Under the pieces are notes generated by a model. That model searched no databases. It was not told the DNA's origin and saw only the letters and a list, made by a program, of their open reading frames with translations. A DNA stretch of 64,000 nt from Bimuria novae-zelandiae CBS 107.79 (taxonomy: Eukaryota; Ascomycota; Dothideomycetes; Pleosporales; Didymosphaeriaceae), in assembly GCA_010015655.1 (NCBI GenBank), contig ML976682.1, positions 186,001-250,000 on the forward strand, in the 5' to 3' direction. The stretch's first letter is position 1, and each line of letters opens with the position of its first letter. The position numbers were made by a program, and so were the translations under genes. Shown here in pieces: positions 1-10,946 of the stretch.

Positions 1-92
1 TTAATATTATTATTTTTAGATTAAGAAAAATAAAGCTAGCGCCTTAAAAACTTTTTTAAATATTACTTTAAGTAATTATAGCCTTAAAAGTA

Positions 93-1402
93 CAGTACTA
101 GGCCAAAAGTTTGCCGACACTTTTGCCCCACCAAATTTTTAGCCGAGTTCTTTAACCCTCATCATTTACAGGGTATCCACCACGCCTAATTATATTAAAA
201 TACACCTAAATAGCTTAGTATTTTATATACTAACCCTAGGCTTTTATATAAGCTTTAATCCTACGTAGTATACTTTTAATAAGGTTATTAATAGCCTCCT
301 ATAGGATAGCATCTTATGCTACCTATACGCACTTAATAAACCTCTTATAAGCTATTTAGCTAAATTCTTCCCCCTTTAGATTAGAAAATAACTTAATAAT
401 CTTCTATTTTAATAGCTACTAGAGGTGTTTAATTAGGTTAAGATCTAGTAAGTAGGGAGGCTAGTTAATATAGTAGACATCTTTATTATCTAACTATACT
501 TATATATAAGCAGAGGTGTGTATAGGCGCGTTATTTGTTTAAAACTTATACGTAGCGTTCTATAGGAGAATTAAATTTCTAAGGGTATTAGTATATAATT
601 CTAAGTAGAATTTTTGTTAGCTACTTACCCTCTTTATAGCTATTAAGTCTATATAGCTGCCTTTTTAAATTGCTCTAAAGAATATCTACTTAAGTACTAC
701 TTGCCACGTTTTTTAAATTAATTATCTTGCTATCCTACTTCTGCTAAGGCGTATAAAATACCTAGATACGCTTCTTGCCACTCCCACGTTTAGCAGAGAC
801 CTCGTCAGAGAATTTAATCCACGCCTATTCGTAGTGTTAATAGATCTGGCACCACTTAAGGCGCTGTCGAGCGTCTCTAGGAGTAAGCTTTGGGCGTTTC
901 CTAGCCACCCAGTTACGTATCCCATGGCGTTTGAGCATTCTATAGAGTGTAGTCCTTGAGCACTCAATGCCGCGCGCAAGAAGCTGCAATTCAGCGTATT
1001 CAACCCGGGGGTTCCTAGGGACTATCCGCAAGACCCTACGCTCATCTCTCTGTGATAGAAGCTTTGGCCGGCCTATCCGGGGGCGCGATCGAATCTCTCC
1101 ATGGGTATCCTAGCGTTTAATTGTGTCGTACACAGCTTGGCGGCTCACATTGAAGGTTCGAGCAATTTTGGCCTTCAGTACGCGGTTCTCTACCTGGGCA
1201 AGGATTGCAGAGCGCACCTGCGGAGAAAGCTTAAACCTAGCCCTGCGATTGCTAGATATTTCTGCTAGTGGCCGCCGCATTATATACAGATCGAATAGCC
1301 GCTTCAAAATTGGTGGTTAGTGTGGGGTTGGCGTTGATGGTGGAGGATTCGGCTGAAAATTTGGTGGGGCAAGAGTGTCGGCAAACTTTTGGCGGGGCGC
1401 TG
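93..1402 (-). mobile_element. Tc1/mariner-type DNA transposon, partly RIP-degraded
   Basis: The element is bounded by about 55-bp terminal inverted repeats (93–147 and 1348–1402), each flanked by a TA dinucleotide (91–92 and 1403–1404), which is the Tc1/mariner target-site signature. The transposase lies on the minus strand. 1307–1110 encodes a helix-turn-helix segment (…VSRQAVYDTIKR) and 1031–837 a second one (SRTTLYRMLKRHG) followed by the PKLTPRDARQRLKW segment seen in Tc1-type proteins. One in-frame stop separates them. The half beyond about 780 is TA-rich and no longer codes. Mismatches between the two terminal repeats are mostly C-to-T or G-to-A on the damaged side. Length is normal for the superfamily. 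It is a dead copy. Confidence 0.88.
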
Positions 1403-1404
1403 TA

Positions 1405-2504
1405 GTAATAAAGCAAGGTAGGAACTTAATTTTAGTAATATACGTAATATAATTACGTATTAGATCCTTAGCTTAGCGCCTATACGCCTTCTTTAATAGC
1501 AAGAAACACTCTATATTTAGTAACTATAAGAGGTGCGAGAAATATAAAGATATATAAAGAGTAATAATTTTATTATTCTTATAGATTTGCTAGAATTTAA
1601 GCACGTTATAGCTTTTATAGCTATTAATAATAAGTAGTTAATAGCTACTAATAGTACGCTCTTTTACATACGCGTTAAAGTATTTTAACTACTATAAACT
1701 AAGTTTATTTATTATTTAGCTATTCTTAAAAACTATAATAACCTAATTATAAGGTAGATCCTTCTCTTTATACTAGATAGAGAGGTGGTGCTTCCCCTAA
1801 AAAATAAGGAAGGGTAGAATTACCTAGCCTATCGCATTAATACCCTAGATAGCTATAGTTTACTTTTAATTACACTACTACACGCTCTTTAGCCTACCTT
1901 AATATTTAAAACCTATAATAACTACTCCTGTTAATATTATGCCTATTATAAAGCTAGTCTTATTAAAGTTATAGGTATCTTTATCTAGGATACTATACTT
2001 GGCTTTAGTAATCTCTATAAGCCAGAACTAGTCCTATATAACCTTAGGATCTTTAGAGGGCTCTCTTATAGTTATATTTTTAATTAAACTTAACTTAGAG
2101 CTCTAGTTAGCGCTTTATAAAGTTTATAGCCTAGTTCTAGCTAATAGGCTCATAACGCTACTTAGCTAATAAAGAATTAGCTATATCTTTAATAATAATA
2201 AGCTAGTGCAGAAATCCTCGCGCGTTTAAATTAAATATATACTAAATAATTACCTACTTCTTTATTAGAAAAAGATTTATAAAATTAAGTATATAGTTAG
2301 ATTAAAAAGTTACTCTAGCGTGTCTTTATCTTAGTATTTTTTTTAATAATACTATAAACTACTATAGCGCGTAGAATTAAGAGTAGCGCGTCTCCTTTAA
2401 TAGCTTAAAGTATAAGTTATAATTAGGCTCCTTTTAATTCTAGTAGCTAGTTAGGTGGTTAAGACATCGCGTTATACTATAGGTAATAGAATATTTTAAT
2501 AGGA
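1405..2504. other. TA-rich RIP-degraded repeat relic
   Basis: Very TA-rich sequence with no sustained reading frame on either strand and few CpA/TpG dinucleotides, like the mutated interiors of the transposons elsewhere in the window. It abuts the Tc1/mariner element. It is probably an older repeat destroyed by RIP, but I cannot assign it to a family. Confidence 0.5.
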
Positions 2505-2865
2505 CCTTGACATTTCCGGCCACTCGCTTGTGCCGGCCACTCGCTTGTGGAGTACGTTAATTTAATACGCGATAATAATAAAACGTCTAAAAATAATAAG
2601 TAGAATATTAAAAAAAAACCTAATCTTTTTACTTAGTAGGTTTTGCTTTACTTATTAAAGAAGAAACACTAATTACTTAAAAGAACAGCCCTAAAATAAC
2701 TTACTACTAATTACTTAAAAAGGACTTTAAATATAAGGAGTTAAAAAGAATAAGTATAAGGATAGTTATCTATAAGAGCTAGAGGGAGTTAGGTTACTAC
2801 TATAAGCTCTAGTATGTAGTTAACGTAAAAAGGCCCTTTAGGCGAGTGAGCCGGGCGTAATAAAT
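2505..2865. mobile_element. Possible short transposon remnant with duplicated 17-mer end
   Basis: Two adjacent direct copies of CCGGCCACTCGCTTGTG occur near 2518–2552. A partly matching inverted sequence (GGCGAGTGAGCCGGGCG) is near 2840–2857, followed by a (AATC)n run at about 2863–2881. The interior is TA-rich and non-coding. The inverted ends suggest a small non-autonomous or internally deleted DNA transposon, but the match is imperfect and no target duplication is clear. Confidence 0.35.
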
Positions 2866-2881
2866 CAATCAATCAATCAAT

Positions 2882-3245
2882 ACCGGTCACCAATATAGAC
2901 CGACTCAGAATTTACAAAGTTGGAATGCGTGCACTTCTACTATCGAGACGTACTTCAAAGTGTGTAGCTGGCATCTTAAACGCTTACCAGTGGCACGGTT
3001 CAGACTTCATCACGAAGGAATTCCGAAACCGCGATGGGGGAACGGATGTATTTTTCCATGAAAGGTGCAACTAGTTTTAAAAAACGAATGACATAGCAAG
3101 GCCGTCCGGGCACACAGACCCCATCGTGAAATTGTGGCTTCCCCCCTCTTTACCCATGGGGAATCTTACACTGCTCGATCCGCTCTTGACCCGGACATAA
3201 ATTGCCGCATCTAATGCTCCTGATCCCCTTTGCCAAAAGATCTGC
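2882..3245. other. Non-coding stretch
   Basis: Base composition returns to normal here. I see no credible reading frame, RNA gene or repeat. It lies downstream of the first small secreted protein gene and may include its 3' end. Confidence 0.5.
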
Positions 3246-3655
3246 CTATCCAGGGTACTGGATGCCTATTATCACAGGGAAACCGCCGTTCTGACCGGCA
3301 CGGGAGCAGAAATCGCCGTTGAACGCATCGCAACTTGTGCCTGGGTCAGGCCCTATGGATCTGATGGTATCGTTTGCGTAGAGGGTAAAACAGGTTTGAT
3401 TCCGGTCATCAACGTTGATGGCCATTGGATGATTGAACCACTGGCACGGCGGCTTGAAGTCGTTGCCCTGGCAGACGTACCTGGGGATAAGTTAGATGGC
3501 AATTCTCTGGAGAGCAGCGAGATAGAGAGTGCTTACATTGCTCCATGAATACCGCAGCGTGCGGTGGTAGGTGGATGCGCTGCAGCAAAGCCAAGTAGGA
3601 CCAAAGAAACAACCGCACGCGGGACCGGAATCGTGCTTCCAAGAATGCAAACCAT
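3246..3655 (-). CDS. Small secreted cysteine-containing protein (effector-like), paralogue A
   Basis: Two exons, 3655–3537 and 3480–3246, with a 56-nt intron (donor GTAAGC, acceptor CCCCAG), giving 117 residues. The N-terminus carries a hydrophobic signal segment (VSLVLLGFAAA followed by HPP). The mature part has six cysteines and the pattern Y-x-C…PPC…SIGPDPGTSC…GGFPV, which resembles a widespread class of fungal small secreted proteins with a conserved GPD-x-GT-x-C core. A paralogue with the same intron position lies 226 bp upstream on the same strand, which strongly supports the model. The likely role is apoplastic or cell-surface secretion, with effector function only a guess. Neither exon is apparent as a long single reading frame, so the gene is easily missed. 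Confidence 0.75.
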
Positions 3656-3881
3656 AGCGAAATGAATTTCGCAACCATAGACTGTGCAGCTTTATACCAA
3701 CCAAAGATCAAAATTCGGTCAGTACTGCCGTGTCAAAAAGTGCAGTCTTTCACCGTTATATCAGGCTTTCCACTTCGCACATGTCCAAAACGAAAATCAA
3801 AAAATCAAAAATCAAAAATAAAAAATAAAAAAACCCTTTATGAAAAAAACCCTTCCCCGTGATACAAACAAGATGTATAAT

Positions 3882-4370
3882 TTAAGATCTATCCCACCAA
3901 CAACGCATACTCCTCCGCCCCTTACCAAGAAGGTTTGACAACCCAGGCCATTCCACAATGTCAAGAACCGGAAACCCGTACTCCGGGCCTTGTTTCTCGA
4001 AGTCCGTGGTACCATACGTTGCACATATCGTGCCATTGTCGGGACCAATGGACCCGACGTGTTCGAGAACGGAACCAACCATCTTCTCAAGAAGGAGGCG
4101 TTGGACGCGGTCTGGGTTCTTTTGTTTGTCCCCCCCAATGGTGCAACCAGGTGCAGGGCGGCGCCCAGTTGTTGCCCAGGCAGCCGTAGCTGGAGATGGA
4201 GTCTGTTAATGGCTGTCTTTTTCTTTCTCGTTCGTAGGCTGTGAGGAGCATGAACGGGATATAAGAGTTACTTACACGGCGCCTGGAATGCCGCGAGGGG
4301 CAATGGATGACGGATGCGCCGTGGAAAGGCCGAGGAGCACGAGGAGTACGGCCGCGCTTGGGGACAGCAT
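3882..4370 (-). pseudogene. Small secreted protein paralogue B, frameshifted at a 7-G run
   Basis: Exon 1 (4370–4276) encodes a signal peptide (LLVLLGLSTA). An 86-nt intron (4275–4190; GTAAGT…CTCCAG) leads to exon 2 starting at 4189 with Y-G-C…PPCTW, matching paralogue A at the same intron phase. The frame then breaks at a homopolymer (seven G on the minus strand, 4136–4130), and the original frame stops at 4089–4087. One frame over, the homology resumes (GSIGPDNGT-IC…YGFPV…EWPG) and runs to a stop at 3882. A single-base difference in the run would restore continuity, so this is either a young pseudogene or a sequencing error. It keeps only three of the mature cysteines seen in paralogue A. 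Confidence 0.7.
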
Positions 4371-5260
4371 GGTGTAAGTAATCTTTTCAAGTAATCTTTT
4401 CTGTCTTCGATATTTTCTTTTTGCACGTAAGCCGATTGTAGTGAAGCCGGGTAGGTAATGAAATAACTTGAAACTTTTTCCAGATTCGGGAAAACGGGAA
4501 TGGACTAGGCAACGAAGAAGGATGTGCACACTAAACGGTGTCGACTCGAGCATTGTGAAGACGCTTTTGTACCTTCACCTGTGGCACGGTTGGTTCCGTG
4601 CCACTGCTCCGCCTAAGTCTCAGTCCAAGCGTAGTCTAAGCCCAGCTCCGCGAATACTGAGAACACGTTAGTCTTGCCGTGTTCGTGCCGTGACCGAAAA
4701 TAGATTGCCCTCTCACGTATTGCTCAACTGGCCACTTGAGCGCGAACCATGGTCCCATCCTCTCGACTGCATTGCATCACCACCACGATACTGCTGCCCC
4801 TCGTTCGCATCGGACCCAAAAACCCAACTAAAAAGAAACAGAATCTGCTATCCGTGAAGATCTAACGGGACAAGACTCATGTTGCATGTCGAATGATCTG
4901 TTCAAGTTATCAATGGCGATAGAACAGAAGCTTAACAGAATCGCCGACTCACGAGCGATAGTATGTCCCTATCGTAATCTAGATCCTGCGTTAAACTCCA
5001 CAACGGATGTATCATCACCACACCGCATAACAGCGGCCTAACGATCATGCGCACGATTCCGACGGAGCACTATATATTGCAATCAGCATTCCCCTAAACG
5101 TCTGTGAATCCTCTAGGACCACCAGCGGACTGCCAAGAAGAATCCTTGCGGCTTGAATGATGAATTACTCCGTTTGAGCTTTCTCCCGTATTATGGTATC
5201 TCCATATCCCATTGCCCGCGTCTTACACAGTCTGCATCTCCCACCTCGGTCCCCAGCCAT
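4371..5260. other. Intergenic, nothing recognised
   Basis: Upstream region of the secreted protein tandem and 3' flank of the cytidylyltransferase gene. No convincing gene, RNA or repeat was seen. Confidence 0.5.
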
Positions 5261-6924
5261 CTACAACCCAAACTGTCTCTCCACCTCCCTCCTACTCTGC
5301 TCTCTCTGCAGTTCCTGTCTCCGCTTCTCCGCTTCCTCTGTGACGCCCTTCTCTCCTTTAATTCGCTGCCTCTCCTCATAAGCGGCCCTGCTCTTCATGA
5401 TCCTCTGCACAATCTCTCCCGCGTTGACGTTCTGGAAACTGTGATTTGCGATTTCTTTGTATATACCGAGGGTTTTTGCCGGCGCGTACGGGTCGTATGA
5501 GAGCGGCATGAAGGAGGTGACGCCGTGGTAGACGGCGGAGGGTGTGCCGTAGGGCATGGTGGTGAGGAAGGCTTTGGAGATGGAGAACGGGGCGCCGAAG
5601 ACGACGGCATCAACATACTACTACTGTCAGCGGGAGGGAAGTGAAGAAGGGGCATATAGAACGAACCTTGCATTGCAGAACGCAGAGACCGCGCTCGAAA
5701 ATGTTCATGATGGGGTAGTTGACGCCTTTCCAGTGGTTGATGACCTCGTCGTCGTGGATACCCGCGACCACGAAGACCGGGCCGTAGTCGGCGCCGGACT
5801 GTTCTATCCGCTGTTGCTTTGCTTCTTCGGTGTACCATCCTCGCTCTTTCGCAGCGTCTTCCTCGGTCTGGGTGACGAGCCGCAGAAACTCGATGTGTCC
5901 TGATGAGAACAGATCCCAGCCGCCGTCGACGTAGGCCACCGTCTGCCCGGGCCGCACGCCCTTGCCCTCTACCAGTTGGTGGAAGTTGCCCTTCTCTTCC
6001 TTGACGGCGGCATTGGTGCCCTCGGTCAGGGTGCGAGAAGTACCGGGACGCGGGGCACCGGATGACGGCGTCTGCGAAGTCGTCGTCCGCCTGTACTTGG
6101 CCGGCCGTGAAGCATGCCAGTACCACACATCGCACCCAGGTGCCAGCCCGGTCGCATCCGTCGCGTAGTCCTTGATCCTCTGCGTCATCTGAGCACCGGC
6201 TTCCTTGCGCTCATCCTCACCGCCGGGGCCCTCTTCGCCCGCTAACCGCTTCTCCAGCGATTGTATGAAGTGTGTTTTGGTGCATAGGAGCATTCGGCCG
6301 ACGAGATCGGTGGTAGAGATGCCAGGCGTGCGCTTGACGACCTTGAAGCGGCCGGCGGCTTTCACGTAGCGGTAGCAGTCTTGCCCGCTGGAGTCGGACG
6401 TGATGTCGTCGCCGTGCACGACATACCAGCAGCCGTAGTGCGAGATCCAGGGCAACGAGGTGACGTAGGGTGCTTTGGGGATGGCGCGCGTGGCCCAGCG
6501 GCAGGCTTCGACGGCGGTGACGCTATTGATATCAGCATTTCCCCTTCTCTAAGACCATCTGTGCATCGTACCGCTCGTCCAAACGCATTACCGTGGGGCC
6601 CTTGTTTTCGAGGATGGCTTCGTCGGAGTGCACGCCAACGAGAAGCTCAGTGCCGAGTTGACGGGCTTGTAGCATCGCGCCGGCATGGCCTACGCATGGT
6701 GTTAGGCATAGGAGGGACCGTTGGAGGGTTGCAAGTACCGTGATGGCTGAAGTCGAAGCAGCCGTCGACCCAGATGCGGCCCTTGTCTATCTCGACGTCT
6801 TCCTGCGGGTCAACGGGCCACTTGCCCTCGGAGGGGATCCATTCTCCCTGTGCAATCGCGTTAGAGAATAGTGCAGTGGTGGTTTGATCTACGGACGCAC
6901 CTTTGCGCTCTGTCTGCGTATCAT
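5261..6924 (-). CDS. ECT1: Ethanolamine-phosphate cytidylyltransferase
   Basis: Catalyses CTP + phosphoethanolamine to CDP-ethanolamine, the controlling step of the Kennedy route to phosphatidylethanolamine. Five exons: 6924–6901, 6847–6739, 6689–6572, 6522–5667 and 5617–5261, all with GT–AG introns of about 49–53 nt and consistent phases, giving 487 residues. The N-terminal cytidylyltransferase domain has the HxGH nucleotide-binding motif (HHGH, residues 43–46), then PWISHYGC, VVHGDDI and RTPGISTTD (near 149–156), all characteristic of this family. A second cytidylyltransferase-like domain starts near residue 280; its HxGH position reads SSGH (290–293), so that half is probably not catalytic. 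The start was chosen because the short first exon has a good ATG context (CCGCCATGA) and joins in phase. Confidence 0.92.
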
Positions 6925-7500
6925 GGCGGGGTGCGGTCGTCTAGACGGCAATTGGGAGACAGCACGACAGGCCGGGTCGCAGCGGATGGGCAGCAGGTCG
7001 TCGCTGTTCCCAGCGCCTTGGTTCTAGCACGCGCTGCTAGCGATGGCACGTGGAGATGAATGTCTTGGACAGCTCGCTAGGAGAGATACGTAATGATGTG
7101 AGCGGGTGACGGGCGGGGCAAGCCGTGTGGTCGCTCCATTGGCGCAGCTGTTGGTTCCTGCATCCAACTAGGGGTGGGTGGTCATGGCTGTTCCCTCAGA
7201 TAGTCGCGCGCGTCGCGAAAATGCACGATGCGGTGCCTGAGGCGGGCGTCTTCAAAACGTTGCCATGTCCGACGACTCCCTGCAAAGGTGGCTATAACGT
7301 CCGCCTCGCATATCGCACGCCTCTCCCTAGTAGCCCTTCTTCCCCCAACCTTTCCACGCCGCATTGCTTAATAGCCGTCTACATGCAAGCCATTGTTACA
7401 GCCGCACCCACTGTCCCGAGTAGTAGCCCCTGACCGTCCGCCCGCAGCTGCGGGTCCAGAGGCACGCAAGGAGAGCTTAAGCGGCCGATTTACTGCCACC
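6925..7500. promoter_or_regulatory. Divergent intergenic region
   Basis: Lies between ECT1 (leftward) and the conserved fungal gene starting at 7501 (rightward), so it must contain both promoters. No specific operator was identified. Confidence 0.45.
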
Positions 7501-9164
7501 ATGGCCGAGGACCTCTCCAGCGCGACTGCCTCGCCCCAGCAGGGAAGCATCTTCTCGCGCAGGCCGTCCTTCTTCGGTGGAAAACACAAGCACAACCCGC
7601 CCAAGACGCCCACGCACGCGTCCCACCTGTCCCCACCCGCGCGCAGCAACCAAAGCCCGCCGCCGGCCATCAACCTCTTGCCCGTGTCCCCCATCGGCGA
7701 CGCTGACGGCCTCCTGCCCAGCCAATACGAGTTCCCACCGAAAGTGCCTTCGACGCCGCCGCGACGGAAACACGCACCACGACACAGCATCTCGTCTACG
7801 CTGGGTGACATCGGCACGAGCCTGCAGCGAAGTAGGAGCGCGAGCCTGCGGACCAACGACTCCAGCGGCACCGCTAGCAACACCTCCACGTCGCGCACGT
7901 CCTCGCACAAGAGGACGCCGTCCGCCAATCTGGCCACCTCGCTGTCCCCCGAGAAGCCCTCCACCGCCAATGGCTCTGCCGCCGCGGGGCCGTCCCGCCC
8001 GGCCCTGTCCATATCGACCTTCGCACGCAGCACTAAGCAGCGCTCAGCAGAGAATGTAAGACCAGATACAGGCGCTGGGGCCGGTGGCCGGCAGGGGTAC
8101 GACAAGGAGCCGCTGTCAGCAGTGGACAAGCCGAAGACGCCCTTTGGCCGCGCGAGGTTCCCTTCAAATAACAACGACCCTCAACCGGGGCTGAGAAGGC
8201 AAGATACCGCAGGCACAACGTATGGAGGGAGCACCATGAACTACAACGCCGGTGGACTAGGTCCAGCAGCGCCAATACCGCTACCCACGGGTGCGAATCC
8301 GAACGTGATATTCCAGCATATACAGGAGATGGCCTCGAAACGAATCTCTACGTTGGACTACCTGCGGAAAGCGTATGGCGACCCCTCTACTCTATGCCAA
8401 GGGCAAAGCTAACAATTCCCAGACACGAAGGCCGCATATACTGGTTCAACACGCTCCTCTTCGCGCGCCCCGACCTCACCCGCCTTCCCGGCTTCACCCC
8501 GCGCAACCTCGCCCGTCGCGCAACCCACTACCTCCTCCTCGGCTTCTCACTCCCCACCATCCTCGACCTCAACTCCTCCTCGCCCTCCGACTACCTCCGC
8601 GCCCTGCTCTCGCTCCTCACAGAATTCGAACAGTACCAGTCGATCCACCCGGCCGACGGCTCTGCGCCCGCATCCCTCGGCCGTGGCAGATTAGGAATGG
8701 GCATGGGCGGTGTATTCAAAAGAGTCAACGTCAGCGTGGGCGGCAAAGGCAGAAGAAGTAGCTCGGTAGGCGGCGCATTCGATGGTGGAGGCTTGGAGGG
8801 GTTAGTCGGGAACGTGGATAGTCCGCCCGAGAACGATCTGCTGTTGCCGAACGAGTCGTATTCATACCTCCAGACACCGTCGCTGCCGTTCGACCCGGAC
8901 TTCTTCAGCACGTTCGCGACGCTGTGCGATGTGCTGATGGACAGCTACACCAAGATCCTCTCGCTACTATCTACACCGGAAAGCATCGTTGTAGCGGGAG
9001 GTGGAGTGCCGTCTGCCGTCGGCGAGCTGTTCAACAAGGCGGATGCGAAGGTGCGCAAGGTCATTCTCGCGGGCGTCGTCCGAGAGTTCGAGGAGGGCTG
9101 TCGGGGCGGTGTGCGCGCCGAAGTGGGAGGCGTGGGCAAGGTGGTGCTGGGTGGGCTGATGTGA
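7501..9164 (+). CDS. Conserved fungal protein of unknown function
   Basis: Exons 7501–8372 and 8423–9164, with a 50-nt intron (GTATGG…CCCAG), giving 537 residues. Residues 1–260 are Ser/Pro/Thr-rich and probably disordered (FSRRPSFFGGK, STPPRRK). Then comes a compact helical region starting near HIQEMASKRISTLDYLRKA and continuing across the intron as EGRIYWFNTLLFARPDL, and ending in VVLGGLM. This architecture is familiar from uncharacterised fungal proteins, but I cannot name a function. The ATG at 7501 sits in a strong context (CCACCATGG); an in-frame upstream ATG at 7393 would add 36 residues and is less likely. A basic N-terminal region and many SP/TP sites suggest phosphorylation, which is inference. 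Confidence 0.85.
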
Positions 9165-9419
9165 GACCGCAAAGATGACTCGTGTATTGGGCCGCGTAAA
9201 TGACGTGGGACGTTCTTGATGAAGGTTACGATTATGATACCAGCATTTAGAGCACGAGAGAGTGCAGCATTTATGGCGTTATGTTTAGCTCGAGTGCAGT
9301 GTAGCGCTTGCGAAGTGGGCGGGTAGACAGAATTGCAATACACAAATCACGTTTCTACTTTGCTCCTGGTTGACCGGCTGGTGATGCTCATCGGGTGTCT
9401 CCTAGATAGAGGAGAAGTT

Positions 9420-10280
9420 GAGGGTTGGGACTTGATTGAGTCACGCGTTCACAAACTACTCAACTTTGAACCCCAACAGTCGACTACTCCAATCGACGGT
9501 TTTGAATTGCCTATTGGAGCCCTTTTTGTAGGGGTGGACTCCATCTCAATCTTTATGCCGGGTGTTGTGATTCAATGTTGAACTCCCGCATTCAACCCTC
9601 AACCCTCAACCTTCCACCACTCTATTCGACGTAATTTTATGTTCCTGTTTGAGAATGTCGATGGAGCACATTGAACCGTAAGAGTGAGGCAGCGGTTGAG
9701 ATTGAGAAACTTTTGACGTGCGTGACTCAACATCGGGCTTCCGCATTCAACCATCGACTTCCGTGATCGACGGCTTTGCGTACTTGTCTGTTTGGGTGGC
9801 TGCAGTGTGGAACTCAAGTTTGAGGGGAAGTCTGCTCTGTCTAGCGGAGATTGAGGTTGAAGTTGAGGATCTGGAGCGGTTGGTAAAGTAGAAGGGCGCA
9901 ATGTGCGATGCCGAGCTCAACCATCAACCACAGCGTTCCACGGCTTTGTTATGCCTGCGTATTCGGGAAGCTTCTAATATGTGACTCGGATTCAACCGCA
10001 ACCTTGGAAGGCATTCCATCAAGTGACTCTACTTCTATTGCCCAACATTGAATTCTCGATGCTCAACCGTCAGCCACAGCGCTCGACAGGTTTTCCTTGT
10101 TGCTTTATTCGGGAGAGTCTGGAATTACCTGCGACGCATACTCAACGATGAGGTCTTGTTGGGGTGGAGTGGCAGGATGAGTGCTTACACCTGTTGGCGA
10201 GATATCGGTTGCTCAACATCGACCCCGCGATGCTCAACCTTCGACTGCCACAATCGACGCGTCCTGGTAATTGCCTAAAT
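9420..10280. repeat. Degenerate tandem array, about six units of 130–170 bp
   Basis: At least six diverged copies of a sequence built around CTCAACC-(A/T)TC…CACAGCG-TTCGACGG-CTTT recur with cores near 9490, 9625, 9767, 9937, 10083 and 10255. Several share a following TTGCCT or TATTCGGG segment and a preceding TCAACATTGA-like segment. No open frame spans them. Spacing is irregular (about 133–172 bp). The array fills the intergenic space between 9165 and the NAA10 promoter. Confidence 0.6.
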
Positions 10281-10946
10281 CAGCAGGTCAACTTGGTCAA
10301 TGTAAAGGTGTTAAGTTGTTGGAGTTAAGATGGTGAGGATCGAAGTGGCTGCGCGCATTGGAAAAAGGCCACTGTCTCAGTTATTCGCAACGCAGCCCTG
10401 TCCACTGACTGGTTTGGTGCCACGGCGAATTGTATTGTGGTTAGAATTTAGGAAAGCGAGCCGTTGAAAATACCACCCCCGCAGTAGAGGATTTAATCTT
10501 CTCTTCGACCCTAGACGACTGTTATGCCGAATGCCTTCCTATCGGCCTCATCTCAGCCTGTAAGCTGCGATGGCTTCTTCATTGCCGGAGAGCTGTCAAA
10601 CACAGTGGCCCACCAGGGAACCAGGAAATAGAAGTCGATAAATGAAACGCAATGTCAAACTCCTTGTGGTCGCAATTCACGAAAGCCGTTGATGATGGGT
10701 AGGATGTGATTCCAGCAAATTACGGGGTCCTCCTACCTCATTGGCCCACAGGGGTACCCCACAGCCCGCACGAGCCACATCCCAAAAGTCTCATTATCGG
10801 CGCCCACACATGCTACTAACACCAAAACGCCCTGCACCCAAGACGCCACCTTGCACCATCGATAAAATTTAGCGGCGGATCGTGTTCGATTCGAACAAAA
10901 TTAGCAATCAAGCAAACTTGGACAAAGGAAGAAAGAGCTGGGCAAA
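10281..10946. promoter_or_regulatory. Upstream region of the NatA catalytic subunit gene
   Basis: Non-coding region between the degenerate repeat array and the start at 10947. No defined element was recognised. Confidence 0.4.

Noticed and set aside
3812..4138. Continuous minus-strand frame across the second secreted protein gene
   Set aside because: It does not match the paralogue; the homologous residues are in another frame, with the break at the G run.
7368..8174. Long minus-strand open frame opposite the conserved gene at 7501
   Set aside because: Shadow frame: the plus strand has a strong start, a clean intron and recognisable conserved segments.
9420..10280. CRISPR-like array
   Set aside because: Spacing is irregular, the repeats are degenerate, and the genome is fungal.
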